Source of the DNA: Montanilutibacter psychrotolerans
GTDB taxonomy: Bacteria > Pseudomonadota > Gammaproteobacteria > Xanthomonadales > Xanthomonadaceae
DNA: 64,000 nt
NCBI RefSeq assembly: GCF_003719825.1
Contig: NZ_RIBS01000004.1
Span: 248,001-312,000, forward strand
Reading direction: 5' to 3'
Below are positions 54,401 to 62,588 of this stretch, piece by piece. The translations under genes were made by a program, and so were the position numbers. The notes below the pieces were generated by a model that ran no database searches, was not told where the DNA came from, and was given only the letters and a program-made list of their open reading frames with translations. The stretch's first letter is position 1. Each line of letters begins with the position of its first letter.

Positions 54401-54713
54401 AACCGGCTACTCCAACCTCGCCTGCCTCAAGCGCTATCCCATCGACACGCTGAAACTCGACCTCAGCGTGGTGCGCGACATCAGCACCGACCCGGACGCG
54501 GCATCCGTCGCGATGACGGTGATCGAGATGGCGCATGGCCTGGAGATGAAGGCGATCGCCGAAGGCGTCGAGAGCCGCGAGCAGTTCGAGCTGCTTCGCG
54601 CCAGCGGCTGCGACGAGATCCAGGGGCACTACATCTCGCAGCCAGTGCCCGCCGACGCGCTGGAAACCCTGTTTGCCAACACGCAGGCCGTCGATGCGCC
54701 GGGCGTGGTCTGA
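51459..54713 (+). CDS. Receiver-GAF-PAS-GAF-GGDEF(degenerate)-EAL protein, predicted c-di-GMP phosphodiesterase
   Basis: The product has 1084 residues. The receiver domain spans 1-125 with acceptor Asp52 (TDVLMPAMDG). A GAF-like domain follows (about 160-320), then PAS (about 345-465, ending VAADITQARN) and a second GAF (about 485-640). The GGDEF domain starts at DALTGLPNR, but its active site reads GGDRF (728-732), so it is probably not a cyclase; it may bind GTP. The EAL domain looks complete: EALL at 857-860, NVSG, EITESS, DDFGTGYSNL with Asp978-Asp979, LKLD and AEGVES. It should therefore hydrolyse c-di-GMP under control of phosphorylation and sensory ligands. A MASE2-GGDEF gene follows 78 bases later. 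No partner kinase gene is adjacent; WspE, encoded nearby, is a possible donor. Confidence 0.92.
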   Translation: MATVLIVDDRAENRDFLVNLLGYQDHRILTARNGFEALDLTREERPDLVITDVLMPAMDGYELVRRLRADPATEHTAVVFYTAHFHGPDAESLAQACGVQHVLAKPSERGVVLRTIEKALSGVAEPASSPASGFDEQHLRLITDKLSETVDVLRQTNARLAALVDIDLQLASERNPRRLLRTVCSAARDLIGARYAMLISGKADDDGEAEHITTSGMGPEVAGQPELPLRGHGAVGRAQTLRKPVRMSNPGGDPAAVGLPAWHPRVQALMVAPIVSLSHVYGWICLGDKPGADEFNAEDERLLAILAAQAGRIYESGLLYQEVRDHAQQLQVEAAERKRASEELVESELRFRQLAENINEAFFLVDPRSGHVLYVSPAFETIFGRTCASLQASPRSWLDLVHSDDRERAMAIYDPANARGPFDHEYRIVRPDGAVRWIRVRIFPIRGPNRRVYRVAGVAADITQARNQQEKSKRLTRIKEVRSRINAAIVHIRDHQGLLAEVCRVAVEVGMFKLAWTGVIDTDTRDGRVVAWRGGAEADIEPVRLSARPDSPFRDRPASRAARELRPIVCNDLRLEATAAQKAELARQGHRAMAVFPMVVLGRVHVLALIAGNADFFDHEEIDVLQELVGDVAFGLEHIAKDATPSQVTGYDALTGLPNRMLFYESLKWTISQSREHHWTVSVLLVGLDGFKDVNDTLGQAFADELVRQASQRLGDGLEIRETVWRLGGDRFALVLASPDGHLGFDVDVGNGIREVLRKPFQLHDRKVSITASIGIATCPVDSSDPDTLLEFADGAMHDAKATGGDRLRFHRGEMNVRALEQQQLGEALRDALANDEFELYYQPMVCASSGRWAGVEALLRWNRPGHGLVLPSVFLPIVEGTRLAAPIGAWVVDAACRQMVQWQRAGIDGFRVAVNVSGKAFVLEGLLGSIATALREHAIEPSRLAIEITESSLMMPAGETVAVLRRIKALGVGIAMDDFGTGYSNLACLKRYPIDTLKLDLSVVRDISTDPDAASVAMTVIEMAHGLEMKAIAEGVESREQFELLRASGCDEIQGHYISQPVPADALETLFANTQAVDAPGVV

Positions 54714-54791
54714 TCGACGGCTGCCCGACGCCAGCGCGCTGGCGGCCGCGGCGCCGGCTTGCGGTGCCGGAGGAAGCGGAGCACCCCGGGC

Positions 54792-55865
54792 ATGAGCACC
54801 GACGGCGACCCCGGTGCATCCGCGGGCAGCAGCGAGCATCGGCGTTTCGTCGCGCGCATCTACCGCATGCGGATCCTCGGCCTGGGCACCGGCTGCATCG
54901 CGATCTCCGGCGTGCTGTACGAGAACGGTGCGTCGCTCCTGACCTGGATGGCGCTGGCGTTCAACGGCGGCATCTGGCCCACCGTGGCCTATGCGATCGC
55001 GCGCGGTAGCCGCGACCCGAAGCAGGCGGAGTTCCGGAACCTGGCCATCGATTCGATATGCGGTGGCATCTGGATCGCGGTGATGCAGTTCAACGTGGTA
55101 CCCAGCGCATTGCTCGCGGTGATGCTGTCGGCCGACAAGATCGGCGTGGGCGGTTGGCGATTCCTTGCGCGCACGGCAAGCGTGCAGGCTCTGGCCTGCC
55201 TGGCGACGTGGGCGTTGCTGGGGTTCGGGTTCCGCCCGGACACCACGATGACGCAGGTGCTGGTCTGCCTGCCCTTCATGGTGGCCTACCCGCTGGCGAT
55301 CAGCACCGCCGCGTACGCATTGGGCCGCAAGGTGGTGCGGCAGAACCGGATGCTGGACAGGCTCAACCGCACCGACGGGCTGACGGGCCTGCCGAACCGT
55401 CTGCACTGGGAGGAGGCGGCCGTCACAGAGTTGTCGCGCTGCTCGCGCACCCGCCGGCCGGCGGCATTGCTGATGTTCGACATCGACAACTTCAAGCAGA
55501 TCAACGACAGCTACGGTCATCCGGCCGGGGATGAGGTGCTGCGGCGCGTGGCGGCCTCGCTGCGCGCATCGCTCCGGGCGCTGGATACACCGGGACGTTT
55601 CGGCGGTGACGAGTTCGGCGTGGTGCTTGGCGACACCGACAGCCGGGACGCGATGGACGTGGCCGAACGCCTGCGCGCCACGGTTGCCGCGATCCGCATC
55701 GAGGGCCTGCCGGACCTGCGCTGCACGATCAGTGTCGGCGTCGCCTTCATCGTGCCCCGCCTGGACAGCGTCAACGTGTGGATACGGCACGCCGACACGG
55801 CCCTCTATCGGGCGAAGCAGACCGGCCGCAATCGCGTCTGCACATCGGGCGCCTCCTGGGAGTAG
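54792..55865 (+). CDS. MASE2-GGDEF diguanylate cyclase (AdrA/DgcC-like)
   Basis: The product has 357 residues from ATG 54792. The N-terminal 180 residues hold about five membrane helices of the MASE2 sensor type, as in AdrA/DgcC. A short linker leads to the GGDEF domain, starting RTDGLTGLPNRLHWEE. The active site GGDEF is intact at 271-275. An inhibitory I-site RALD lies at 262-265, five residues before it, so product feedback inhibition is expected. It should make c-di-GMP at the inner membrane. It follows the phosphodiesterase gene on the same strand and ends 25 bases from the converging wspR. The signal it senses is unknown. Confidence 0.92.
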   Translation: MSTDGDPGASAGSSEHRRFVARIYRMRILGLGTGCIAISGVLYENGASLLTWMALAFNGGIWPTVAYAIARGSRDPKQAEFRNLAIDSICGGIWIAVMQFNVVPSALLAVMLSADKIGVGGWRFLARTASVQALACLATWALLGFGFRPDTTMTQVLVCLPFMVAYPLAISTAAYALGRKVVRQNRMLDRLNRTDGLTGLPNRLHWEEAAVTELSRCSRTRRPAALLMFDIDNFKQINDSYGHPAGDEVLRRVAASLRASLRALDTPGRFGGDEFGVVLGDTDSRDAMDVAERLRATVAAIRIEGLPDLRCTISVGVAFIVPRLDSVNVWIRHADTALYRAKQTGRNRVCTSGASWE

Positions 55866-55890
55866 GTCGGGCGGCGCCGCGTGCGGGGCG

Positions 55891-56916
<1,026 letters not shown>

Positions 56917-56935
56917 GGAGGATGCTCCTTGCGTC

Positions 56936-57949
56936 TCAACTAAGGTCCCGAAGGCGCGCTGCCACGCGCACCAGCGGCAGGATATCCACAGCCGCCCCCA
57001 GCTCCGCTGCCGCCTTGGGCATTCCGTACACCGCACTGCTTGCCTGGTCCTGGGCGATGGTGTGGTGCCCCTTCGCGCGCATGGCCTTGAGGCCGACGGC
57101 ACCGTCGCGGCCCATGCCGGTAAGCAGCACGCCCACCGCCTGCCCCGGCCAGGTATCGGCGACGCTGCCGAAGAAAACGTCGACCGAGGGCCGATACGGC
57201 ATCTCGACGGGTTTGCACGTGTAGTCCAGGCGGCCGTCGTCGCGAAGCACCAGGTGTTCGTTGGTTCCGGCCAGCAGCACCGTGCCGGTGGCCGGGACAT
57301 CGCCCGGCCGGGCGACGCGCACCGGGCACTGCGAGAACCGGCCAAGCCAGTCGGCCATGCTCTTGGCGAACTTCTCATCGATGTGTTGCACCACCACGAT
57401 CGCCATCGGAAACGTCACCGGCAGCCCGCCCAGGACCTCCGCCACGGCGGCCGGCCCACCGGCCGACGCCCCGATCGCCAGCAGCCGCATGGACGTCCCA
57501 CGGCGCGCCGCCAGGGGCTTGCTGTGCGGGGCCTTCTGCCGCCGGTCGCCGCCGATCAGGCGACCGATCAAGTCGATCTTCGCCAGCAGCGCGGAGGCGC
57601 CTTCGGCGTCTTCCTCGCCGTTGACTGCCATCGTGGGCAGGTCGACGGCATCGAGGGCGCCGTGACCCATCGCCTCGAACACACGCGAGGCATTGCCGCC
57701 GACGCTGGTGGTGACCACCAGCACCGCGCAGGGACTGTTGGCCATGATCTGCCGCGTGGCCTCCACGCCGTCCATGCCGGGCATCAACAGGTCCATCAAC
57801 ACCAGGTCGGGTGTCTCCTGCGCACAGCGCGCAACGGCTTCGTCGCCGTTCGCCGCCGTCCACGCCACCACGTAATCGGGACGCTGCGACAGCGCGCGGC
57901 GCAGGGCTTCCACTGCCAGTGCAAGGTCGTTGACGATGCCGATCCTCAC
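56936..57949 (-). CDS. wspF: WspF-like methylesterase (CheB)
   Basis: The product has 337 residues. An N-terminal receiver domain with Asp53 (LMDLLMPGMDG) regulates a C-terminal methylesterase domain. Its catalytic residues are Ser162 (GASAGG), His189 (VQHID) and Asp282 (GMGRDG). The enzyme should demethylate WspA and so damp signalling; in Pseudomonas loss of WspF locks the pathway on and raises c-di-GMP. The start overlaps the wspE stop by four bases. Gene order identifies it as wspF rather than flagellar cheB. Confidence 0.94.
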   Translation of the reverse strand: MRIGIVNDLALAVEALRRALSQRPDYVVAWTAANGDEAVARCAQETPDLVLMDLLMPGMDGVEATRQIMANSPCAVLVVTTSVGGNASRVFEAMGHGALDAVDLPTMAVNGEEDAEGASALLAKIDLIGRLIGGDRRQKAPHSKPLAARRGTSMRLLAIGASAGGPAAVAEVLGGLPVTFPMAIVVVQHIDEKFAKSMADWLGRFSQCPVRVARPGDVPATGTVLLAGTNEHLVLRDDGRLDYTCKPVEMPYRPSVDVFFGSVADTWPGQAVGVLLTGMGRDGAVGLKAMRAKGHHTIAQDQASSAVYGMPKAAAELGAAVDILPLVRVAARLRDLS

Positions 57950-60219
57950 GCGGCCGCCTCGCCGATCAGATCGATCACCGCCTGCAGCAACGCTTCGTCG
58001 TGGAAGCTGCCCTTGGTGAGGTAGAAGTCGGCGCCGGCGTCCAGGCCACGACGGCGGTCCTCCTCACGGTCCTTGTAGGACACGATCATGACCGGCAGCG
58101 TGCGCAGGCGCGGATCCTTCTTGATCAGGGCGACCAGCTCGATGCCATCCATGCGTGGCATGTCGATGTCGGTGACCACCAGGTCGAACTGCCCCAGGCG
58201 CACCGCGTTCCAGCCGTCGACGCCGTCGACGGCGACCTCCACCGCGTAGCCGCCGCTTTCGATGAGCTTGCGTTCGAGTTCACGCACGGTCAGCGAATCG
58301 TCCACCACCAGCACGCGTTTACGCGCGACCGCTTCGGCATCGTCGTCGTAGCGCAGCCGGGTCAGGTGGCCGGTGGAAGCCAGCCGTTCGACCGAGCGGA
58401 TCAGGTCGTCCACGTCGACGATCAGCAGCGGCGTTCCGTCGTCCAGCAGCGCGCCGGCACTGATGTCCTTGATCTTGCCCAACCGCGGGTCCAGCGGCTG
58501 GACCACGAGTTCGCAGACCCCGCGGAAGCGGTCCACCGCCAGCCCGTACTCGTGCCCGCGGGTGCGGTCGCCGACCACGATGATGCACAGCTGCTCGGGC
58601 GCCGATGCCGACTCGGTTCCGTCCATGACCTGCCGCGCGCCCACCAGTCCCACGCGGTGCCCGTTCAACTGGAAGTGCTGTCGACCTTCCAGCAACTGCA
58701 CGTCATCGCGCGGCAGCATCGCGGTACAGACGATGTGCGCCAGCGGGAACGCGTACGGCTCTCCGCCGATATCCACCACCAGCGTGCGCACCACGGACGT
58801 CGTCAGCGGCAGGTGCAGGTGGAAGCGCGCGCCCTGGCCGTGCCGGGACGACAGCCGGACGCCACCGCGCAACTGCTTGACCATGTTCTGCACGGCATCC
58901 AGGCCCACGCCGCGCCCGGAGATCTGCGTCACCACGTCCTTGATGGTGAAGCCGGGCAGGAACAGGAACTCCAGCACCTCGGCCTCGGTGAAGCGCTGCG
59001 CGGTGGCCTCGTCGGCCAATCCGCGCGCGACAGTCGCCGCCCGCACGCGCTCGATGTCGATGCCCTGGCCGTCGTCACTGACAGTGATCTCCAGCAGGCC
59101 GGAGACGTGGTGGGCTTCGAGGCGGATCACGCCTTCGACGTGCTTTCCCGCGGCCAGGCGCGCCACCGGCGATTCGATGCCGTGGTCGACCGCGTTGCGC
59201 AGCAGGTGGCCGAGCGGGGCTTCGAGCTTGCCCAGCACATCGCGATCGACCTGGGTTGCCTCGCCCGCGATCTCCAGCCGCGCTTCCTTCCCAAGCTCGC
59301 GGGCGAGATCGCGCACCATCCGCTTGAACCCGCGCGTGCCGTCGGCAAACGGACGCATGTGGCTGGCCAGGGCTTCGTCGTAGAGCCGGTGCGCGACACT
59401 CGCCGATCGCCGGTCGAACAACTCCAGCTGGCCGACCTGGTCGCCGAACAGGCGCTGGCACTCGGCGATCCGTGCGCGGGCCTCGGCGAGGATGGCCATC
59501 GACACGTGGTCGCTCGGGTGCGCGCTCCAGGCATCGTTGAGACGGTCCAGCGTGTGCGCGGTTTCTTGCTGCAGGCGCTTGAGCCGACCCAGCGAACGGA
59601 TGAACGGATCGACCCAGCGCGATTCGACCAGCGACTCGCCCGCCAGCCCCAGCATGCGGTTGAGGCTGCGCGCGGTCACCCGCAGCACGCGTTCTTCGGC
59701 ATCGGTCTCGGCGTCGTGCTTGCCCGTGCCTGTGACGGCGGCGGGAGCGTCTGCGGCCGTCGCTTCGATCGCGGCCGCGGCCGGGATGGCCGTCGGTTCG
59801 CCCGCATCGCCGGCGTCCAGCGCCGCGGCCAGTGCCGTGCGGAAGTGGTCGACTTCCGGCGTGTCCTCCTGGCTCCAGTGATCGGCTTCCTGGGTTGGCG
59901 TGTCGGCGATACGGCTGAGCAGGTCGACGCCACGCAGCAGCACGTCGATCGCATCGTTGCCCAGGGTGAGGCGGCCGTGCTGCGCCTCCACCAGGCAGTC
60001 TTCCATGCTGTGCGCGACGCCGACGGCGGCGCTCAATCCAACGATCCGCGCCGCACCCTTGAGCGAATGCGCCGCGCGCATGCACGCTTCCAGCTCGGCG
60101 GCGGCCGAGGGCGAGCGCTCGAGCACCAGCAGGCCATCGGTCAACACCTGCCGCTGTCCCTCCACCTCCATGCGGAACAGGTCGTGCAACGAGTAGTCGC
60201 GGAGGTCTTCGGTACTCAT
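57946..60219 (-). CDS. wspE: WspE-like hybrid histidine kinase (CheA-receiver)
   Basis: The product has 757 residues from ATG 60219. An N-terminal HPt domain holds phospho-acceptor His51 (AAHSLKGAAR). A dimerisation region is followed by the CheA-type ATP-binding domain, with the N-box LLRNAVDHGIESP, SDDGQGID and FLFLPGFTIKDVVTQISGRG. A CheW-like domain follows (about 480-620). A C-terminal receiver has acceptor Asp684 (TDIDMPRMDG). This fused CheA-receiver layout is that of WspE. It should phosphorylate WspR and WspF. ATGA overlaps join it to wspD and wspF. Confidence 0.95.
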   Translation of the reverse strand: MSTEDLRDYSLHDLFRMEVEGQRQVLTDGLLVLERSPSAAAELEACMRAAHSLKGAARIVGLSAAVGVAHSMEDCLVEAQHGRLTLGNDAIDVLLRGVDLLSRIADTPTQEADHWSQEDTPEVDHFRTALAAALDAGDAGEPTAIPAAAAIEATAADAPAAVTGTGKHDAETDAEERVLRVTARSLNRMLGLAGESLVESRWVDPFIRSLGRLKRLQQETAHTLDRLNDAWSAHPSDHVSMAILAEARARIAECQRLFGDQVGQLELFDRRSASVAHRLYDEALASHMRPFADGTRGFKRMVRDLARELGKEARLEIAGEATQVDRDVLGKLEAPLGHLLRNAVDHGIESPVARLAAGKHVEGVIRLEAHHVSGLLEITVSDDGQGIDIERVRAATVARGLADEATAQRFTEAEVLEFLFLPGFTIKDVVTQISGRGVGLDAVQNMVKQLRGGVRLSSRHGQGARFHLHLPLTTSVVRTLVVDIGGEPYAFPLAHIVCTAMLPRDDVQLLEGRQHFQLNGHRVGLVGARQVMDGTESASAPEQLCIIVVGDRTRGHEYGLAVDRFRGVCELVVQPLDPRLGKIKDISAGALLDDGTPLLIVDVDDLIRSVERLASTGHLTRLRYDDDAEAVARKRVLVVDDSLTVRELERKLIESGGYAVEVAVDGVDGWNAVRLGQFDLVVTDIDMPRMDGIELVALIKKDPRLRTLPVMIVSYKDREEDRRRGLDAGADFYLTKGSFHDEALLQAVIDLIGEAAA

Positions 60220-60794
60220 CCCAGGCGCCGGTTGATTGCGTGGAACAGGAGTTCGGCATCGAGTTGCCCCACCACGCGATCGTTCCAGGGCAGCACGGCC
60301 GTGGTGAAGTTGGCCATCGAATGGGCGACCGTGGAGGGCACGGCCCGCAGGCTGGCCGGATCGAAGCGGTGCTCGCCGTGCACCTCGTCGGCCTCGAAGG
60401 CCGTCCGATGGCCTTGCGATGCCAGCACCACCAGCCGTCGGCCCAGCAGCGATTGGCGTCTGCGCTCGGGCCTGGCGACACCGAGCTGGAACAGCTGTTC
60501 CAGCGCGACGCACAGCGTGAGCTGCCCGGACACGTTGACCAGGCCACGCACCACGCCCTCGCGCCGATGGGGCAGAGCGTGGATCGCGCGCGGCTCCACC
60601 ACCTCGTCGAAGTACGAGGTGGCCAAGCCAAGCCACTCCGCGCCGAGGCGGAAGATGAACATCGCCTGCGTCCGCACCAGTGAATCCTGTCCCGCCAGTG
60701 GACGGGCGACGTGTTCGGTCGCGTCGCGCAGCGCGTCGGCATCGAGCTGGCGATCGAGCAGGGCAGCCGCGGCGGTGGCGTTGTCGCGCGCCAT
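60216..60794 (-). CDS. wspD: WspD-like CheW coupling protein
   Basis: The product has 192 residues from ATG 60794. A CheW-like domain spans most of it: LVRTQAMFIFRLGAEWLGLA, then LPHRREGVVRGLVNVSGQL with the conserved loop, and a late DAELLF. It should link WspA receptors to WspE. It is the second coupling protein of the operon. The stop overlaps the wspE start by four bases; the start lies one base after the wspC stop. An upstream in-frame ATG at 60827 lies inside wspC and is less likely. Confidence 0.9.
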   Translation of the reverse strand: MARDNATAAAALLDRQLDADALRDATEHVARPLAGQDSLVRTQAMFIFRLGAEWLGLATSYFDEVVEPRAIHALPHRREGVVRGLVNVSGQLTLCVALEQLFQLGVARPERRRQSLLGRRLVVLASQGHRTAFEADEVHGEHRFDPASLRAVPSTVAHSMANFTTAVLPWNDRVVGQLDAELLFHAINRRLG

Positions 60795-60795
60795 G

Positions 60796-62067
60796 TCAGC
60801 TGGTCGCCTTGCTATGGCGCTTGGCACGCAGGCGCAGCACGCGTCCGCCGGCGATGTCTCCCCGGGTCTCCAGCAGCAACGCCAGGTGCATCAGGCTCTC
60901 CTCGTGGTCCGGTTCCAGGTACAGGGCCTTGCGGAAGCAGTCCTCGGCACGTGCCGGTTGGCCGTTGGCCCCGTGCACCAGACCGAGCAGGTGCAGCACC
61001 GTGGTCGACGGGCCGCGCGTCTTGAGCAGCGCCTCGCAGGCGGTCGCCGCCTCGGCGAACTGTCCGCCATCGGCCAGTCGCTGCGCGGCGTCCAGGGCCG
61101 CATCGCCAGCCGGGGGCGACGGCGGTGCGGAGGTTGCGGCCTTTGACGGCGCAGGCGCCGTGGCAGGCTTGGGGCGGGGGACCGCGGCAGCCGCGGCATC
61201 GACCCGGGCGGGCGTTCGCGGGGTGGTGGCGGTGCGGGCGGCCGGCACCTGGGACGCGGGAGTGTCGGTTCGCGTGTCCGGCTTGCGGAACGCGAACGCC
61301 ATCGGCATCTGCGCCGAGACGAAGCCCAGGTTCAACATCAGGCCGGTCTCCGCCGGGCCGACGAACAGCAGGCCGTCCTGCCGCACCAGCCGTGCCAGTA
61401 CCTCGACAACCTGGACCTGGGTCTCCAGGTCGAAATAGATCAGCAGGTTGCGGCAGAAGATCGCGTCGTAGATTGCCTGGCCCGGCAGGAACGTGCTGTC
61501 CATCGCGTTGCCGTGGATGAACCGCACGTGCCCGCGCACCGTATCCGACAATTGCCAGCCGCCGGCCACGTGCGCGAAATGTCGGTCGCGAAACCGTACA
61601 TCGCCCCCGCGGAACGAGTTGCGTCCGTACCGCCCGCGTCGTGCCTTGGCCAGCGAGTGCTCGCTGATGTCCACCGCGTCGATGCGCAGCAGGTTGGCGG
61701 GAAACTCGGCATCCAGCAAGGCTATCGCCATCGTGTAGGGCTCTTCCCCCGAAGAGCACGGCAGGCTCAGCAGGCGCAGTGAACGACCCGGGTTTGCGGC
61801 CAGCCAGCGCGCGTCGAACACCCGGGCCAGCGCCGCAAACACTTCGACATCGCGGAAGAACGACGTCTCCGGAACGATGACCGCTTCGATCAGCTCCTGG
61901 CGCTCCTCCGGCGACTCCTGGACGAAGTGCCAGTAGCCAGCCAGGTCGTGGCGCTTGCACGCGGCCATGCGCGTCTTGACGGCGCGCTCGACCACCGACG
62001 GGCCGACCGTGCTCGCGTCCAGTCCCATCGCCTGCTTGAGCCACAGTTTGAAGTCGTCCCACTGCAT
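60796..62067 (-). CDS. wspC: WspC-like CheR methyltransferase with TPR tail
   Basis: The product has 423 residues from ATG 62067, sharing one base with the wspB stop. The CheR domain spans about 20-280: VPETSFFRDVEVF is the entry motif, SLPCSSGEEPYTMAIAL binds S-adenosylmethionine, and YDAIFCRNLLIYFD carries the catalytic-site NxxxYF pattern. It should methylate glutamates of WspA. A Pro/Ala-rich linker (about 285-335) joins it to a C-terminal TPR-like region (about 340-410: LHLLGLVHGANGQPARAEDC). TPR-bearing CheR is the normal form of WspC. Confidence 0.94.
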   Translation of the reverse strand: MQWDDFKLWLKQAMGLDASTVGPSVVERAVKTRMAACKRHDLAGYWHFVQESPEERQELIEAVIVPETSFFRDVEVFAALARVFDARWLAANPGRSLRLLSLPCSSGEEPYTMAIALLDAEFPANLLRIDAVDISEHSLAKARRGRYGRNSFRGGDVRFRDRHFAHVAGGWQLSDTVRGHVRFIHGNAMDSTFLPGQAIYDAIFCRNLLIYFDLETQVQVVEVLARLVRQDGLLFVGPAETGLMLNLGFVSAQMPMAFAFRKPDTRTDTPASQVPAARTATTPRTPARVDAAAAAVPRPKPATAPAPSKAATSAPPSPPAGDAALDAAQRLADGGQFAEAATACEALLKTRGPSTTVLHLLGLVHGANGQPARAEDCFRKALYLEPDHEESLMHLALLLETRGDIAGGRVLRLRAKRHSKATS

Positions 62068-62528
62068 CAGCCGGCGACCGCCTGCGTGAACAGCTGGTCG
62101 CGCAGCGCATCGGGAAGCAGGTGTTCGACCTGCACCCATTGCAGCAAGCCGCGTGCATCGGATGCGAGGGGGCCCAGGTAGCGCGCGCCGCCGTTGTCCA
62201 CGCCGCTGGGCACGAACTGCGCCGGGTCGCGGACGACCGTTTCCAGAGCCTGCTCGGCAATCAGTCCCAGCCACCGCGTCTCCCCCGCGCCAACCGGGTA
62301 GTCCACGACCAGGACCCGGGTGCTGCGCCGCGGCTGCGAAGGCCGACCAACCGCCAGCACGCTCAGGTCGATCAAGGGTACCGGCGTGCCGCGGTAGTCG
62401 AACGCGCCCACCACGGCCGGCGGCGCCTGCGGGATGGCTTTGGGCACGACCAGCGGAAGCACCGCGGCGATCTTCGCCGCCTCCATCGCGTAGCGATCCC
62501 CACCCAGTTGGAATAGCAGGAAAAGCAC
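62067..62528 (-). CDS. wspB: WspB-like CheW coupling protein
   Basis: The product has 153 residues and is a single CheW-like domain: LLFQLGGDRYAMEAAKIAAV, then VVGAFDYRGTPVPLIDLSVL and LIAEQALETVV match the family. It should couple the receptor WspA to WspE. It begins 60 bases after the wspA stop and ends in a one-base overlap with wspC. The start at 62528 (MLFLLFQLGG) is the only good choice. Confidence 0.93.
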   Translation of the reverse strand: MLFLLFQLGGDRYAMEAAKIAAVLPLVVPKAIPQAPPAVVGAFDYRGTPVPLIDLSVLAVGRPSQPRRSTRVLVVDYPVGAGETRWLGLIAEQALETVVRDPAQFVPSGVDNGGARYLGPLASDARGLLQWVQVEHLLPDALRDQLFTQAVAG

Positions 62529-62588
62529 GGCTGGGCGCTCCTTGTCCGGACGGTCATTGCGGCGGTCCTCGCGCCGCCAGCGCTTGGG

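Noticed and set aside
58000-61146. Very long open frame (over 1000 codons) on the plus strand opposite wspE/wspD/wspC.
   Set aside because: It is antisense to well-identified genes, is rich in Arg/Ala/His/Gln with no domain, and arises from the high GC bias at third codon positions.
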